Below, one piece after another: positions 47,214 through 54,922 of a DNA stretch of 64,000 bases. The stretch covers positions 62,001 through 126,000 of the forward strand of contig JAAVDO010000013.1 in NCBI GenBank assembly GCA_014801735.1, given 5' to 3'. Position 1 is the first letter of the stretch. Each line of letters begins with the position of its first letter. This stretch comes from Bacteroides sp. (GTDB lineage: Bacteria > Bacteroidota > Bacteroidia > Bacteroidales > Muribaculaceae). Under the pieces are notes generated by a model. The model had not been told where the DNA came from. It saw only the letters and a program-made list of their open reading frames with translations, and searched no databases. Both the position numbers and the translations under genes were made by a program.

Positions 47214-48653
47214 TTACTCTATATCGACGCCTCCACCCTGAGCCTTATACAGCTCTATGATTGAGGTGAGGCGCTGGGCTCTTGCCTGGATCAGGTTGTT
47301 GGCATACTGCAGGAAGCTTATCTGGGCGTCGGCTACCGGGGTGAAATTCGTCAGTCCTGAGCGGTATTGCTCAACGGCGTCGCCCATGAAGGTTGCAGCC
47401 GAATTTACCACCTCGCGCAGATCGTCTACGAGTTGCGTGGCGTTGATATATGTGGCCAGGGCGTTTTCTACATCGGTCACTGCCGCGAGAACGGTCTGTT
47501 CATACTGTGTCGAGGCTATGTTCATCTGCTCGCGGGCAGTGGCTACGGCTGCGCGTCGGCCGAAGCCGTCAAACAGTGTCCAGCTCAGTGTCGGTGCCAC
47601 GCTATATGTCATGCTGTGGCCCTTGAAAAGCTCGTCGGCATCATGAGCCGCAAATCCTACGGAGCCTTCTATGCTCAGCCGTGGCAGAAACTCCTTCTTG
47701 CTCACTCCCAGGGCTGCAGCCTGTTCGGCCAGTGTGCGCTCTGCTTCGATTATGTCAGGGCGGCGGCGCAACAGTTCGGCGGGAACCACCGTCCGTATCT
47801 CGCCGTTGTAGGCCGGTAGCGGACCCGTCGGATTCAGAAAATTCGCCGCCTCGGCGGGATACATTCCGAGCAGGGTGGCAATGGTGTTGATTTCGCCTGT
47901 TATTCCGTTGAGTATCGTCGGCAGCTGTGCCTTGGTCGAGCCATACACGGTGGCTGCTTGTGCTTCGTCGAGTTCCGAGACGAGGCCGGCCTCATGGCGC
48001 GCTTTCACTATATTGAGCACTCTTTCCTGCTTGGCAAGGTGTTCGCGGGTCAGGGCGAGTTCGGCCTGATACATGCGCAGACGTATATAGGCGCTGGCTA
48101 TATCACCGCACACCGTCACCATCGTGGCGGCATAGTCGGCGCGGCTCACTCCTACACCGGCTTTTGCCTGCTTCACCTTCGCTGTCACGCGGCCGAACAC
48201 GTCAATTTCCCATGAAGCGCTGGCTCCAGCAGTCATATACGACGATGTTGTTGCTGGCCCAACGTTGCGGGTCATGGCTCCCGAAGTGCGCTGTGTGTTC
48301 CATCCTGCCGAGAGATTCAGTGTCGGATAATAACCCGCTCTGGCCGTTTCCACTCCGCGCCGTGCTATCTCTACGCGTCGCAGTGCTATCGACAGGTCGT
48401 GGTTACGCTCCACGGCTATGCCTATCAGCGAGTCGAGCAGCTGGTCGCCGAAGCCTTTCCACCAGTCGTCTTCTGGCGGAAGATTCTGCACCTTTTCAGG
48501 CACATACATCCAGCGTCCGGGTATTGTGGATGCCGTTTCGGATATTGTCTCCGGGGTCTGTGCCTGCATGCCCGACATAAGGCACGAATAGAGCAGTGCG
48601 ATGATAACCACTGCCCGACGGCGGCAAAGCGTCGAAACTGTTAACACTTTCAT
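47214..48653 (-). CDS. TolC/NodT-like outer-membrane efflux channel
   Basis: 479 residues with a signal peptide and no clear lipobox. Two repeated outer-membrane efflux domains (about 75-270 and 280-475) consist of long helices such as YYPTLNLSAGWNTQRTSG and RPDIIEAERTLAEQAAALGV, a NodT-type signature. It forms the outer-membrane exit duct for the pump. It is unusual but not unique that it is first in the operon: channel, adaptor, pump. No regulator gene adjoins, and I find no clear TAnnTTTG box in 48654-48780. Confidence 0.92.
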   Translation of the reverse strand: MKVLTVSTLCRRRAVVIIALLYSCLMSGMQAQTPETISETASTIPGRWMYVPEKVQNLPPEDDWWKGFGDQLLDSLIGIAVERNHDLSIALRRVEIARRGVETARAGYYPTLNLSAGWNTQRTSGAMTRNVGPATTSSYMTAGASASWEIDVFGRVTAKVKQAKAGVGVSRADYAATMVTVCGDIASAYIRLRMYQAELALTREHLAKQERVLNIVKARHEAGLVSELDEAQAATVYGSTKAQLPTILNGITGEINTIATLLGMYPAEAANFLNPTGPLPAYNGEIRTVVPAELLRRRPDIIEAERTLAEQAAALGVSKKEFLPRLSIEGSVGFAAHDADELFKGHSMTYSVAPTLSWTLFDGFGRRAAVATAREQMNIASTQYEQTVLAAVTDVENALATYINATQLVDDLREVVNSAATFMGDAVEQYRSGLTNFTPVADAQISFLQYANNLIQARAQRLTSIIELYKAQGGGVDIE

Positions 48654-48835
48654 AGTGTGGAATTTGGATGGAATATAGTTGAAACCGTGCGCTAATTCTC
48701 GTTGGGCGCGTTTATATTTATATGTTTCAACATATCAGGGGTTTGAAATGTTCCGTGGCCGTCAGCCATATTTTTAATTTATTTTGCATTCAGCCTGCTC
48801 TCTGATTCTCCGCCGTCTGTCTGAGGTTTTTTTTG

Positions 48836-48843
48836 TAACTTTG
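48836..48843 (+). promoter_or_regulatory. -7 box for the porin gene
   Basis: TAACTTTG directly after a T-tract, 53 nt before the ATG; weak -33. The rest of the 243-bp gap upstream is A/T-rich and carries no gene. Confidence 0.5.
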
Positions 48844-48896
48844 TCGGCTGGTCTGTCATCAGGCCTTCACCAATCATTCAATCGATCATATTACTC

Positions 48897-49907
48897 ATGG
48901 ATATCAAGCGATTACTTGTCGCCACACTCTTTTGCACATGTCTCGGCGCCGCTTCTGCTGCCGACGAACCCGACGTCAACTATTTACCCAATATCCACGG
49001 CACTGTTCGTGCCCGCTGGGAGATGACCACCGACGATGGTGAGAGTCGCTTTGAGGTGCGCAACGCCCGCCTGCAGATCGACGGTAAGATAGCTTCATGG
49101 ATTGACTATTTCTTCAATTCCGATCTCTGCGATCAGGGCAAGATGAAAGTGCTCGACTACTGGGGCCGTATCACTCCCGCCCGGGGTTTCACCCTGCGCG
49201 CAGGGCAGTTCCGTATGCCCTTTGGTGTTGATCCGTTCCGGGCGCCCGACAAATATTTCTTCTCCAATCGCTCCTATATCGGCAAACAGGTATGCAACAT
49301 CCGCGGCGTCGGTGCCGAGATAGGCTATACTCTGCCCACCACTCCGCTCACTGTGAAAGTCGCCGCGTTCAATCCCGGCGGAATAGCCGACCATGCCCAG
49401 TGGCACAGCTCCATGGCCTATGCCGGCAAGCTCACATATCGCGTCGGCAACGTAACCCTCGCCACCGGTGTCCAGAGTCTGTTGCCCCAGGCCGTACGAA
49501 TTAACCTGCTCGATGGTGCGGCCACGTGGACTTGCGGCCGTTGGACGGTTGAAGGCGAGTACATGAACAAACACTACACCCACAGCGCTCATAAGACCTG
49601 TCACGCCTACAACTTCTTCACAGCATATACAGCTCCGTTGCGTGACTGTCGCTTCAACCAATGGTCCCTTGAAGGACGCTTCGATGGAATGACCGACCAT
49701 AGTGCCGGTACATCGGGCAACGGCAGCTTGCTCACGACCGACGATCCCGCCCGCAACCGCGTCACCCTCGGAGGCACCCTGAGCTACATCGCCGGACAGC
49801 GCCACCTCGACCTGCGCCTCGACTACGAGCACATCTTCTTCCGCCACGACTACAAGGAGGCTAACCAGGGCTCCCGCCTCGTCGCCGAACTCATCCTCCA
49901 CTTCTGA
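48897..49907 (+). CDS. Porin (OprO/OprP-like)
   Basis: 336 residues with a signal peptide (LLVATLFCTCLGAASAAD). Pattern of a phosphate-selective-porin-type barrel: RFEVRNARLQIDGKIASWIDYFFNSDLCD near the start, then GFTLRAGQFRMPFGVDPFRAPDKYFF, the recognisable OprO/P strand pair, and closing RLVAELILHF with terminal Phe. It probably forms an outer-membrane pore for anions or small solutes; selectivity is unknown. Single-gene unit with its own promoter and a hairpin terminator downstream. Confidence 0.83.
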   Translation: MDIKRLLVATLFCTCLGAASAADEPDVNYLPNIHGTVRARWEMTTDDGESRFEVRNARLQIDGKIASWIDYFFNSDLCDQGKMKVLDYWGRITPARGFTLRAGQFRMPFGVDPFRAPDKYFFSNRSYIGKQVCNIRGVGAEIGYTLPTTPLTVKVAAFNPGGIADHAQWHSSMAYAGKLTYRVGNVTLATGVQSLLPQAVRINLLDGAATWTCGRWTVEGEYMNKHYTHSAHKTCHAYNFFTAYTAPLRDCRFNQWSLEGRFDGMTDHSAGTSGNGSLLTTDDPARNRVTLGGTLSYIAGQRHLDLRLDYEHIFFRHDYKEANQGSRLVAELILHF

Positions 49908-49913
49908 ACGCTG

Positions 49914-49963
49914 ACACCCGACAACGTGTTAGCACCTTCCTGAGATTAGCGTTATTCGGGTGT
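49914..49963. terminator. Hairpin after the porin gene
   Basis: ACACCCGA...CG pairs with CG...TCGGGTGT over a long loop, followed by a short T-run. On the minus strand it would also stop RNA from the promoter box at 50004-50011. Confidence 0.45.
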
Positions 49964-50003
49964 TTAGTATCTCGCATGTCAATGATCTTTTGTTGAGTCG
50001 CGA

Positions 50004-50050
50004 CAAAATTACAACCGGTCGCTACCCATTCACTGCGCACCTGCCCCTAA
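50004..50050 (-). repeat. 20-bp exact repeat, copy 2, next to a minus-strand -7 box
   Basis: The same 20 bases as at 21505-21524 lie at 50031-50050, again followed after 19 bases by a minus-strand -7 box, TAATTTTG at 50004-50011. Downstream on the minus strand there is no gene, only about 85 nt of intergenic DNA and the porin terminator. Confidence 0.6.
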
Positions 50051-50083
50051 CGTCGCAACGACGCGCTCATCGCTACACTGCAA

Positions 50084-50131
50084 CGGCACTGCGAATCTAC
50101 AGGGTAATCTGCTGTAAGATTCACAGTGCCG
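50084..50131. repeat. Long hairpin between the porin and M56 genes
   Basis: CGGCACTGCGAATCTACAG (50084-50102) pairs with 50112-50131 across a 9-nt loop with one mismatch and one bulge. No T-run, so it is probably an RNA 3'-end or processing structure for the M56 gene. Confidence 0.5.
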
Positions 50132-50158
50132 CAATATTTCGTTCGGTGTTGCTTGCTG

Positions 50159-51481
50159 TTATTGTCCGCGGGGCGCTGGCTTGGTGATCGGGCGTGGGCG
50201 GAACGTAATCGGTATGGAATACGACCGTGGCTGCCTGTCGCGTGCCGGACGCCATCTGGGAGATCTCTTTACGGCCTCGAGAGCGGCCTCGTCGACATCC
50301 TTCCGCACGCTTTTGGTCACTTTGGCATCGGTCAGATTGCCTTCGCTGTCGATCGTGAATGTGATCTGCACGGTACCCGTGACCGAATCGTTGGCAGCAC
50401 TTTCTGGAAATTCGGTGTTGCGAGTTACGAACATCATGAAAGCATCATCGGGAAAACTCGGCTCACCCGCTTTTGCATAAAGTTCCACCGGTTCGGGCTG
50501 ACTGGTGCTGTCGGCTGTCTCCTCCTGCGCCTTGACGGCTGTGTTGGGGTCAAGTTCGGTCTGGAGTGCGGCACTGTCTTCGGCCATGAGACTGGCATCG
50601 GGTGCCGCATCTGTTGAGGCCTGGCGGGCGCAACCCACGGCTGTGGCAAGCAGCAGAATTGGAAGGATGAGGGCATATATCCACCGGCCTCGCGATGTGG
50701 TTGAGATGCGGTTTATCATTATGATTCTGCGCTTTATGGATGATACATTGAAACTTGCGCACAGAGGGGCGCGCTCAGCCCGGACGCTTAAGTCGAGCAG
50801 ACTTAGCTGATAAGCGCGTAGATTCCCGCTATCTATGGCCGCGTCGTCGGCCAGAAACTCAAGATTGTCGGTCGCCTCGCGGCGTAGCAGCCATGCGGCC
50901 GGGTTGATCCAAAGCAGATCGGTCATCAGCTCTGTCAGAAGTATATCGGCTGAATGGTGCTGATTTATGTGGGCCGCCTCATGGTTGAGCATATATTCGG
51001 TAAGCTCCACGTTCTCACCGGTATAAATCTTTCCGAAGAATGAGAACGGACCGGCTGATGAATCGGGTATTAGCTTGAGGATAAATCCGTTGCGTTGGTC
51101 GATACGGCATCGTCGGTCGAGTATCATTACTGACATTACCCGCAGAGCGGTGCGCATTAGCAACACCGCCGTCACCGCCAGATAGATCATGAGAAGGATC
51201 GACGCATAATCTGCAGCCGGCTCCCTGACGGCCCCGGCGCTGATCTCTACGGTAGGGAGTATCATGACGGGAACTGTCGGAGCAGTCAGCACTGCTGTGG
51301 TTTGCGGGGCCGGAATCAGGGCCAGGAGCGGCAGAAGAAGTGCCACCGATATGCCGCCGTTGATTATCATGCGTTTGCGGCCGAATCGCGTGTCGCGGGC
51401 GAGCAGCACACGGCAGAACAGCCACACCGCGGCTATGATCAGGTTGGCTTTCAGTAGGTAGAGCCATACCGTCGGTGTCAT
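50159..51481 (-). CDS. BlaR1-like M56 metallopeptidase with TonB C-terminal domain
   Basis: 440 residues. Membrane helices at about 5-25, 40-60 and 95-115, then the M56 zinc peptidase with H167-E168-A-A-H171 and the third-ligand region NLEFLADDAAI. Another membrane helix follows (about 268-285), and then a periplasmic part ending in a TonB C-terminal-like domain (about 345-435, GTVQITFTIDSEGNLTDAKV). The classical beta-lactam-binding sensor of BlaR1 is absent. It probably senses an envelope signal and triggers cleavage of the BlaI-like repressor. It overlaps the repressor gene by 4 nt. Confidence 0.9.
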   Translation of the reverse strand: MTPTVWLYLLKANLIIAAVWLFCRVLLARDTRFGRKRMIINGGISVALLLPLLALIPAPQTTAVLTAPTVPVMILPTVEISAGAVREPAADYASILLMIYLAVTAVLLMRTALRVMSVMILDRRCRIDQRNGFILKLIPDSSAGPFSFFGKIYTGENVELTEYMLNHEAAHINQHHSADILLTELMTDLLWINPAAWLLRREATDNLEFLADDAAIDSGNLRAYQLSLLDLSVRAERAPLCASFNVSSIKRRIIMINRISTTSRGRWIYALILPILLLATAVGCARQASTDAAPDASLMAEDSAALQTELDPNTAVKAQEETADSTSQPEPVELYAKAGEPSFPDDAFMMFVTRNTEFPESAANDSVTGTVQITFTIDSEGNLTDAKVTKSVRKDVDEAALEAVKRSPRWRPARDRQPRSYSIPITFRPRPITKPAPRGQ

Positions 51482-51849
51482 TTCTCTTTCTCCTTCCCTT
51501 GCTCTATGAGGTCGATTATCTCCTTGAGATCGTCTGTGCTCAGCTTCTTTTCCTTGGCGAAGAAGCTCACCAGCTCTTTGTAGGAATTGCGGAAATAGCC
51601 GCTGACGAAATCGCTCATGAACGATCGTTTGTAGTCGGTCTGCCTGATAGCTGGAGTATAGAGGTATGTGTTGCCTACCTTACGGGCCTTCACATATCCC
51701 TTGCGCTCAAGATTTTTGGCCACGGAGGCGACGGTGGTATAGGGCGGTGGAGTGGTAGTCATGAGTTCCATAGCTTCCTTCAATGTGCACGATTCAAGCT
51801 GCCAGATACACAGCATCAGTTCCTCTTCCTGTGGAGTCAGTCTTTTCAT
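51478..51849 (-). CDS. BlaI/MecI-family transcriptional repressor
   Basis: 123 residues, the usual length. N-terminal winged helix (LTPQEEELMLCIWQLESCTLKEAMELM, then PPPYTTVASVAKNLERKGYV, the family hallmark) and a C-terminal dimerisation part with FFAKEKKLSTDDLKEIIDLIEQG. It should repress its own operon by binding inverted repeats upstream until the M56 protease cleaves it. It is the first gene of the pair, with a palindrome just upstream. Confidence 0.94.
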   Translation of the reverse strand: MKRLTPQEEELMLCIWQLESCTLKEAMELMTTTPPPYTTVASVAKNLERKGYVKARKVGNTYLYTPAIRQTDYKRSFMSDFVSGYFRNSYKELVSFFAKEKKLSTDDLKEIIDLIEQGKEKEK

Positions 51850-51877
51850 AATGTTGTTTTACGATTGCGATGCGAAT

Positions 51878-51894
51878 TTACGAAATAGCCGTAA
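51878..51894. promoter_or_regulatory. Candidate operator for the BlaI-like repressor
   Basis: TTACG (51878-51882), 7 bases, CGTAA (51890-51894): a dyad 29 nt upstream of the repressor ATG. It overlaps a TAAATTCG sequence that is one base from a -7 box. Confidence 0.5.
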
Positions 51895-51947
51895 TTGCGC
51901 AATGCTTTTTTTGATTATTTGTCAGAAAAGAATTGAATAGTCTTGTC

Positions 51948-54920
51948 TTATCGGTGTGACGCAGTGGTTTGCGGCTTCATATCAAACCTGTATCCGCACG
52001 AAAGCATGATATATCGCGGCAAGGTGTTCTGCCATGTTTCCTGACGGCCCTGGGCGTTGATTGTATAGCGGATGCGGTCAACCGAACCGAGAATATCGGC
52101 GGCCGTGAGTTTGAGTGTCATGGCGCCCTTTAGCAGACTTTTGGTGAGTGTGGCATTCCAGATCCATTCGTTAGTGTCCATCGACCTGTTGTCGAATCCG
52201 CGTTTCATGGTGCAGTTCAGGCGTGTTATGAATTCGAAAGATGCCGGCAGTTTCACGAAAGCGCTTACAAACGGCGTGTAACTGTAATATGCGTGCGACG
52301 ATGTCTGGTTATCTGCACTTTGCATGAGTGCTGTCATGCTGAATCCTGCCGTGACCGAGGTGCCGCTGCTGAGCTTATATTCTGCCGTGGCCGATGGCCC
52401 GATTGATAGAGTGAGCACCGAACTGCGCTCGGGATCGGTGTGGCGCGTCAGATAGTCTACCGAGTTGGTTAGCCCTGTCATGAGATTTGTCGAAAACGAT
52501 ATCTGTCTTTGTTTTCCCGCCGTTCCCGTGAAGCCGATATTGTGGTTCAGGTTCCAGTTGCCCGAAATGTTGGTTGGGATATTGGTGGTCACTCCTGTCT
52601 GATAATCATATCTGCGCGCATTTGCAATGGAGTTGCGTGTCACGCTCCAATTGAGCGAGCTGTTTATCGAGCGGTGGTTTAGCGCACGGCTGTATCGTGA
52701 GAAGAGCAGGTTCAGCGAGTGTGTGGTGCTGTTGCTTAGTGCGGATCCGGCGCCTGTATACACCTCCATCGGATTACTGCTGGCTCTGTCGGTCAGGTAG
52801 TAATTCAGATCGGGTGCCGAATTTTGCAATGCGTACATCATCACTACCGACATACTGCGCTTTTTGTTCGACGACTGGAAACTTACGGTGATTCTCGGGG
52901 TGATGAAATTGTTGTCGCGCGACAGTAACTGACGTGCCACGTCCGGCTTGTCGTAGTCAAGACGGTTATGCTGGTGTGAATATTCCAGATGAGCCATCAC
53001 TGCGAATGCCGGGTTCAGAGCCGAATCGGCTGGCGCGGTGGGTTCGTGTTGATACATTATCATGCCCGACAGCGATGCGGCATTTTTCATCGTCGACGAG
53101 TAGAAGCTGTTGGCCAGGTCGGCCACGGCATATTCCGGACAGGTGATTGAAGGGGCAAGCACTGTTTCGGGAAGTGGATCGCTGACATACAGTTCCGTGT
53201 CGCCGTGGTTCGATGAGTAGCTGAAGTTTATATTACCGTTGAAACTTAGAGTGTTGGTATATTTCTCGCCGTAGTTGCGGTTGCTCTGATAGTAGGTCGT
53301 CGTGAGGCCCATGGTCCTGCGTCTTGACGTCACGGGCGAGAACCGGTCTGATCTTTCCGGACTTGCAGCCGATGTGTTGGCCTCGCCGAACTGTTGGTCA
53401 TAGATCGTGCGTGTTTTCGAGTCGCTGTTGGTCAGCGAGGCCGATGTGTAGAGGCTCATGCGTCCTTTCCAGTTTTTGGGACTGACGGTGGCGTTGGCCG
53501 AGACCGTTGCGTTGAGATTGTCCGGCTGCATTGCCGATAGTTTCCGCAGACTTGTGAGCAGTTGCCTGGTGTATCGGCTGGATGGCGAAAGAATGCCTGA
53601 TGAGAAGACTGAGTCAAGAGCCTGTCCGCGGTATAGGTCCGACACCGGAGCATCGAATGTGGCCGTCAGCGATTGCATCACAGTACGGTTGCGCGACCAG
53701 TCGACCGATGGCGAGAGATGCAGGAAGAAATTGTCGGCCGACAGGCGTAATGTGTGGTTGCTCGCTACGCGGTTGGTGCGCGATAGGCTCTGCGTCCGGT
53801 TGCGGTTATAGAGATCGCCCGACGGATAGAAGGAAGTCGACGATTGTATCGTCGTATTGTCGTTGTTTTCATGGGTCACCGTGACATTTCCGTTGAGCTT
53901 CACTTTCTTTCCGCCATCAAGGCTGTAGTCCATACCGCCTGTCCTGAAGCTCGTCAGTCCCGGCTGTTCCCAGCCTCCGCTCCATTCGCCCGACGTATCG
54001 GCCCCGGCGTTGCTGCCGATATTGTTGGCGTTGACAAACGCTGCTATCCTGAGATTGTCGGTATAGCCCATCATGAACACACGCCCCTGATAGCGCGAAT
54101 TGCTTCCGTATCCGGCTTCGGCATTGGCCATCCGTCCGACGTTGTATTCTTTCTTGAGCTCCACATCCAGCACCAGATTAAGGTTTGCCTCGTCGGTGTC
54201 GAGTTTGGCTTTGGCGTGGGTAAGATAGTCATCGTCTTCAGTCTTGTCGTATATCTTCAGATCCTTCACCGTGTACGACGGCAGATTGCGCAGCGCAACT
54301 TTAGGGTCGCCCTTGAAGAAGTCTTTGCCGTTGACGAGCAGTTCGTTTATCTTGTGTCCATTGTAGGTAATCACGCCGTCGGTCGACAGAGTTGCGCCCG
54401 GAAGTTGCCTCACGAGCTCCTCAAGCATCGATCCTTCTGCCAGACGGAATGCACCGGCATCAAACACCACCGTGTCACCTTTCATCACCATCTTGACCCG
54501 TGTGGCGGTCACCGTCACCTCATCGAGTTCGTGGAAACGCTCCTCAGTCATCTTCAGTGTGCTCAGATATATCAGGTTATGGCTACGGGATGTGGCCTTC
54601 ACCTCTTTCACGAGCGGCTCGAATCCCTCTTTGTCGAGTATGAGTTGGTATTCTGTGCCGATTGCTGCATCAAACATTATTCTGAGCTCACTTCCCGTGA
54701 TTATCTTTCCGTCGATATTGTCGGTTAAGATCTTGAATGGGACATTGACCGAGTCGCTGAGCGCCAGCCTTACGCTCACCGAGTCGAGAGGCTGATAATC
54801 TTCGTCGTAGATATATCCCCTGACCATAACCTTATGTTCCGGAGTCACCGCATAGGAGGCGAGCGACGTCAGCAGAAGCCCGACAATCAGTAGAGCGAGG
54901 TCTATCGTTCGCATCAGCAT
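51948..54920 (-). CDS. TonB-receptor-like outer-membrane beta-barrel protein, paralogue of 35700-38681
   Basis: 990 residues: signal peptide (DLALLIVGLLLTSLASYA), Ig-like N-terminal domain (HKVMVRGYIYDEDYQPLDSV), a plug-like region with LAEGSMLEELVRQLPGATL, LLVNGKDFFKGDP and SYTVKDLKIYDK, then EYNVGRMANAEAGYGS and a long barrel. Each of these motifs has a counterpart at the same place in the protein at 35700. The ATG follows the dnaG stop by 2 nt, so it is very likely co-transcribed with the primase, an unexpected partner. Ligand unknown. Confidence 0.85.
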   Translation of the reverse strand: MLMRTIDLALLIVGLLLTSLASYAVTPEHKVMVRGYIYDEDYQPLDSVSVRLALSDSVNVPFKILTDNIDGKIITGSELRIMFDAAIGTEYQLILDKEGFEPLVKEVKATSRSHNLIYLSTLKMTEERFHELDEVTVTATRVKMVMKGDTVVFDAGAFRLAEGSMLEELVRQLPGATLSTDGVITYNGHKINELLVNGKDFFKGDPKVALRNLPSYTVKDLKIYDKTEDDDYLTHAKAKLDTDEANLNLVLDVELKKEYNVGRMANAEAGYGSNSRYQGRVFMMGYTDNLRIAAFVNANNIGSNAGADTSGEWSGGWEQPGLTSFRTGGMDYSLDGGKKVKLNGNVTVTHENNDNTTIQSSTSFYPSGDLYNRNRTQSLSRTNRVASNHTLRLSADNFFLHLSPSVDWSRNRTVMQSLTATFDAPVSDLYRGQALDSVFSSGILSPSSRYTRQLLTSLRKLSAMQPDNLNATVSANATVSPKNWKGRMSLYTSASLTNSDSKTRTIYDQQFGEANTSAASPERSDRFSPVTSRRRTMGLTTTYYQSNRNYGEKYTNTLSFNGNINFSYSSNHGDTELYVSDPLPETVLAPSITCPEYAVADLANSFYSSTMKNAASLSGMIMYQHEPTAPADSALNPAFAVMAHLEYSHQHNRLDYDKPDVARQLLSRDNNFITPRITVSFQSSNKKRSMSVVMMYALQNSAPDLNYYLTDRASSNPMEVYTGAGSALSNSTTHSLNLLFSRYSRALNHRSINSSLNWSVTRNSIANARRYDYQTGVTTNIPTNISGNWNLNHNIGFTGTAGKQRQISFSTNLMTGLTNSVDYLTRHTDPERSSVLTLSIGPSATAEYKLSSGTSVTAGFSMTALMQSADNQTSSHAYYSYTPFVSAFVKLPASFEFITRLNCTMKRGFDNRSMDTNEWIWNATLTKSLLKGAMTLKLTAADILGSVDRIRYTINAQGRQETWQNTLPRYIMLSCGYRFDMKPQTTASHR

Positions 54921-54922
54921 AA

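Noticed and set aside
49928..49941. 14-bp match GTTAGCACCTTCCT also present at 57345-57358
   Set aside because: A 14-base match is expected several times by chance in 64 kb; there is no shared context beyond the match.
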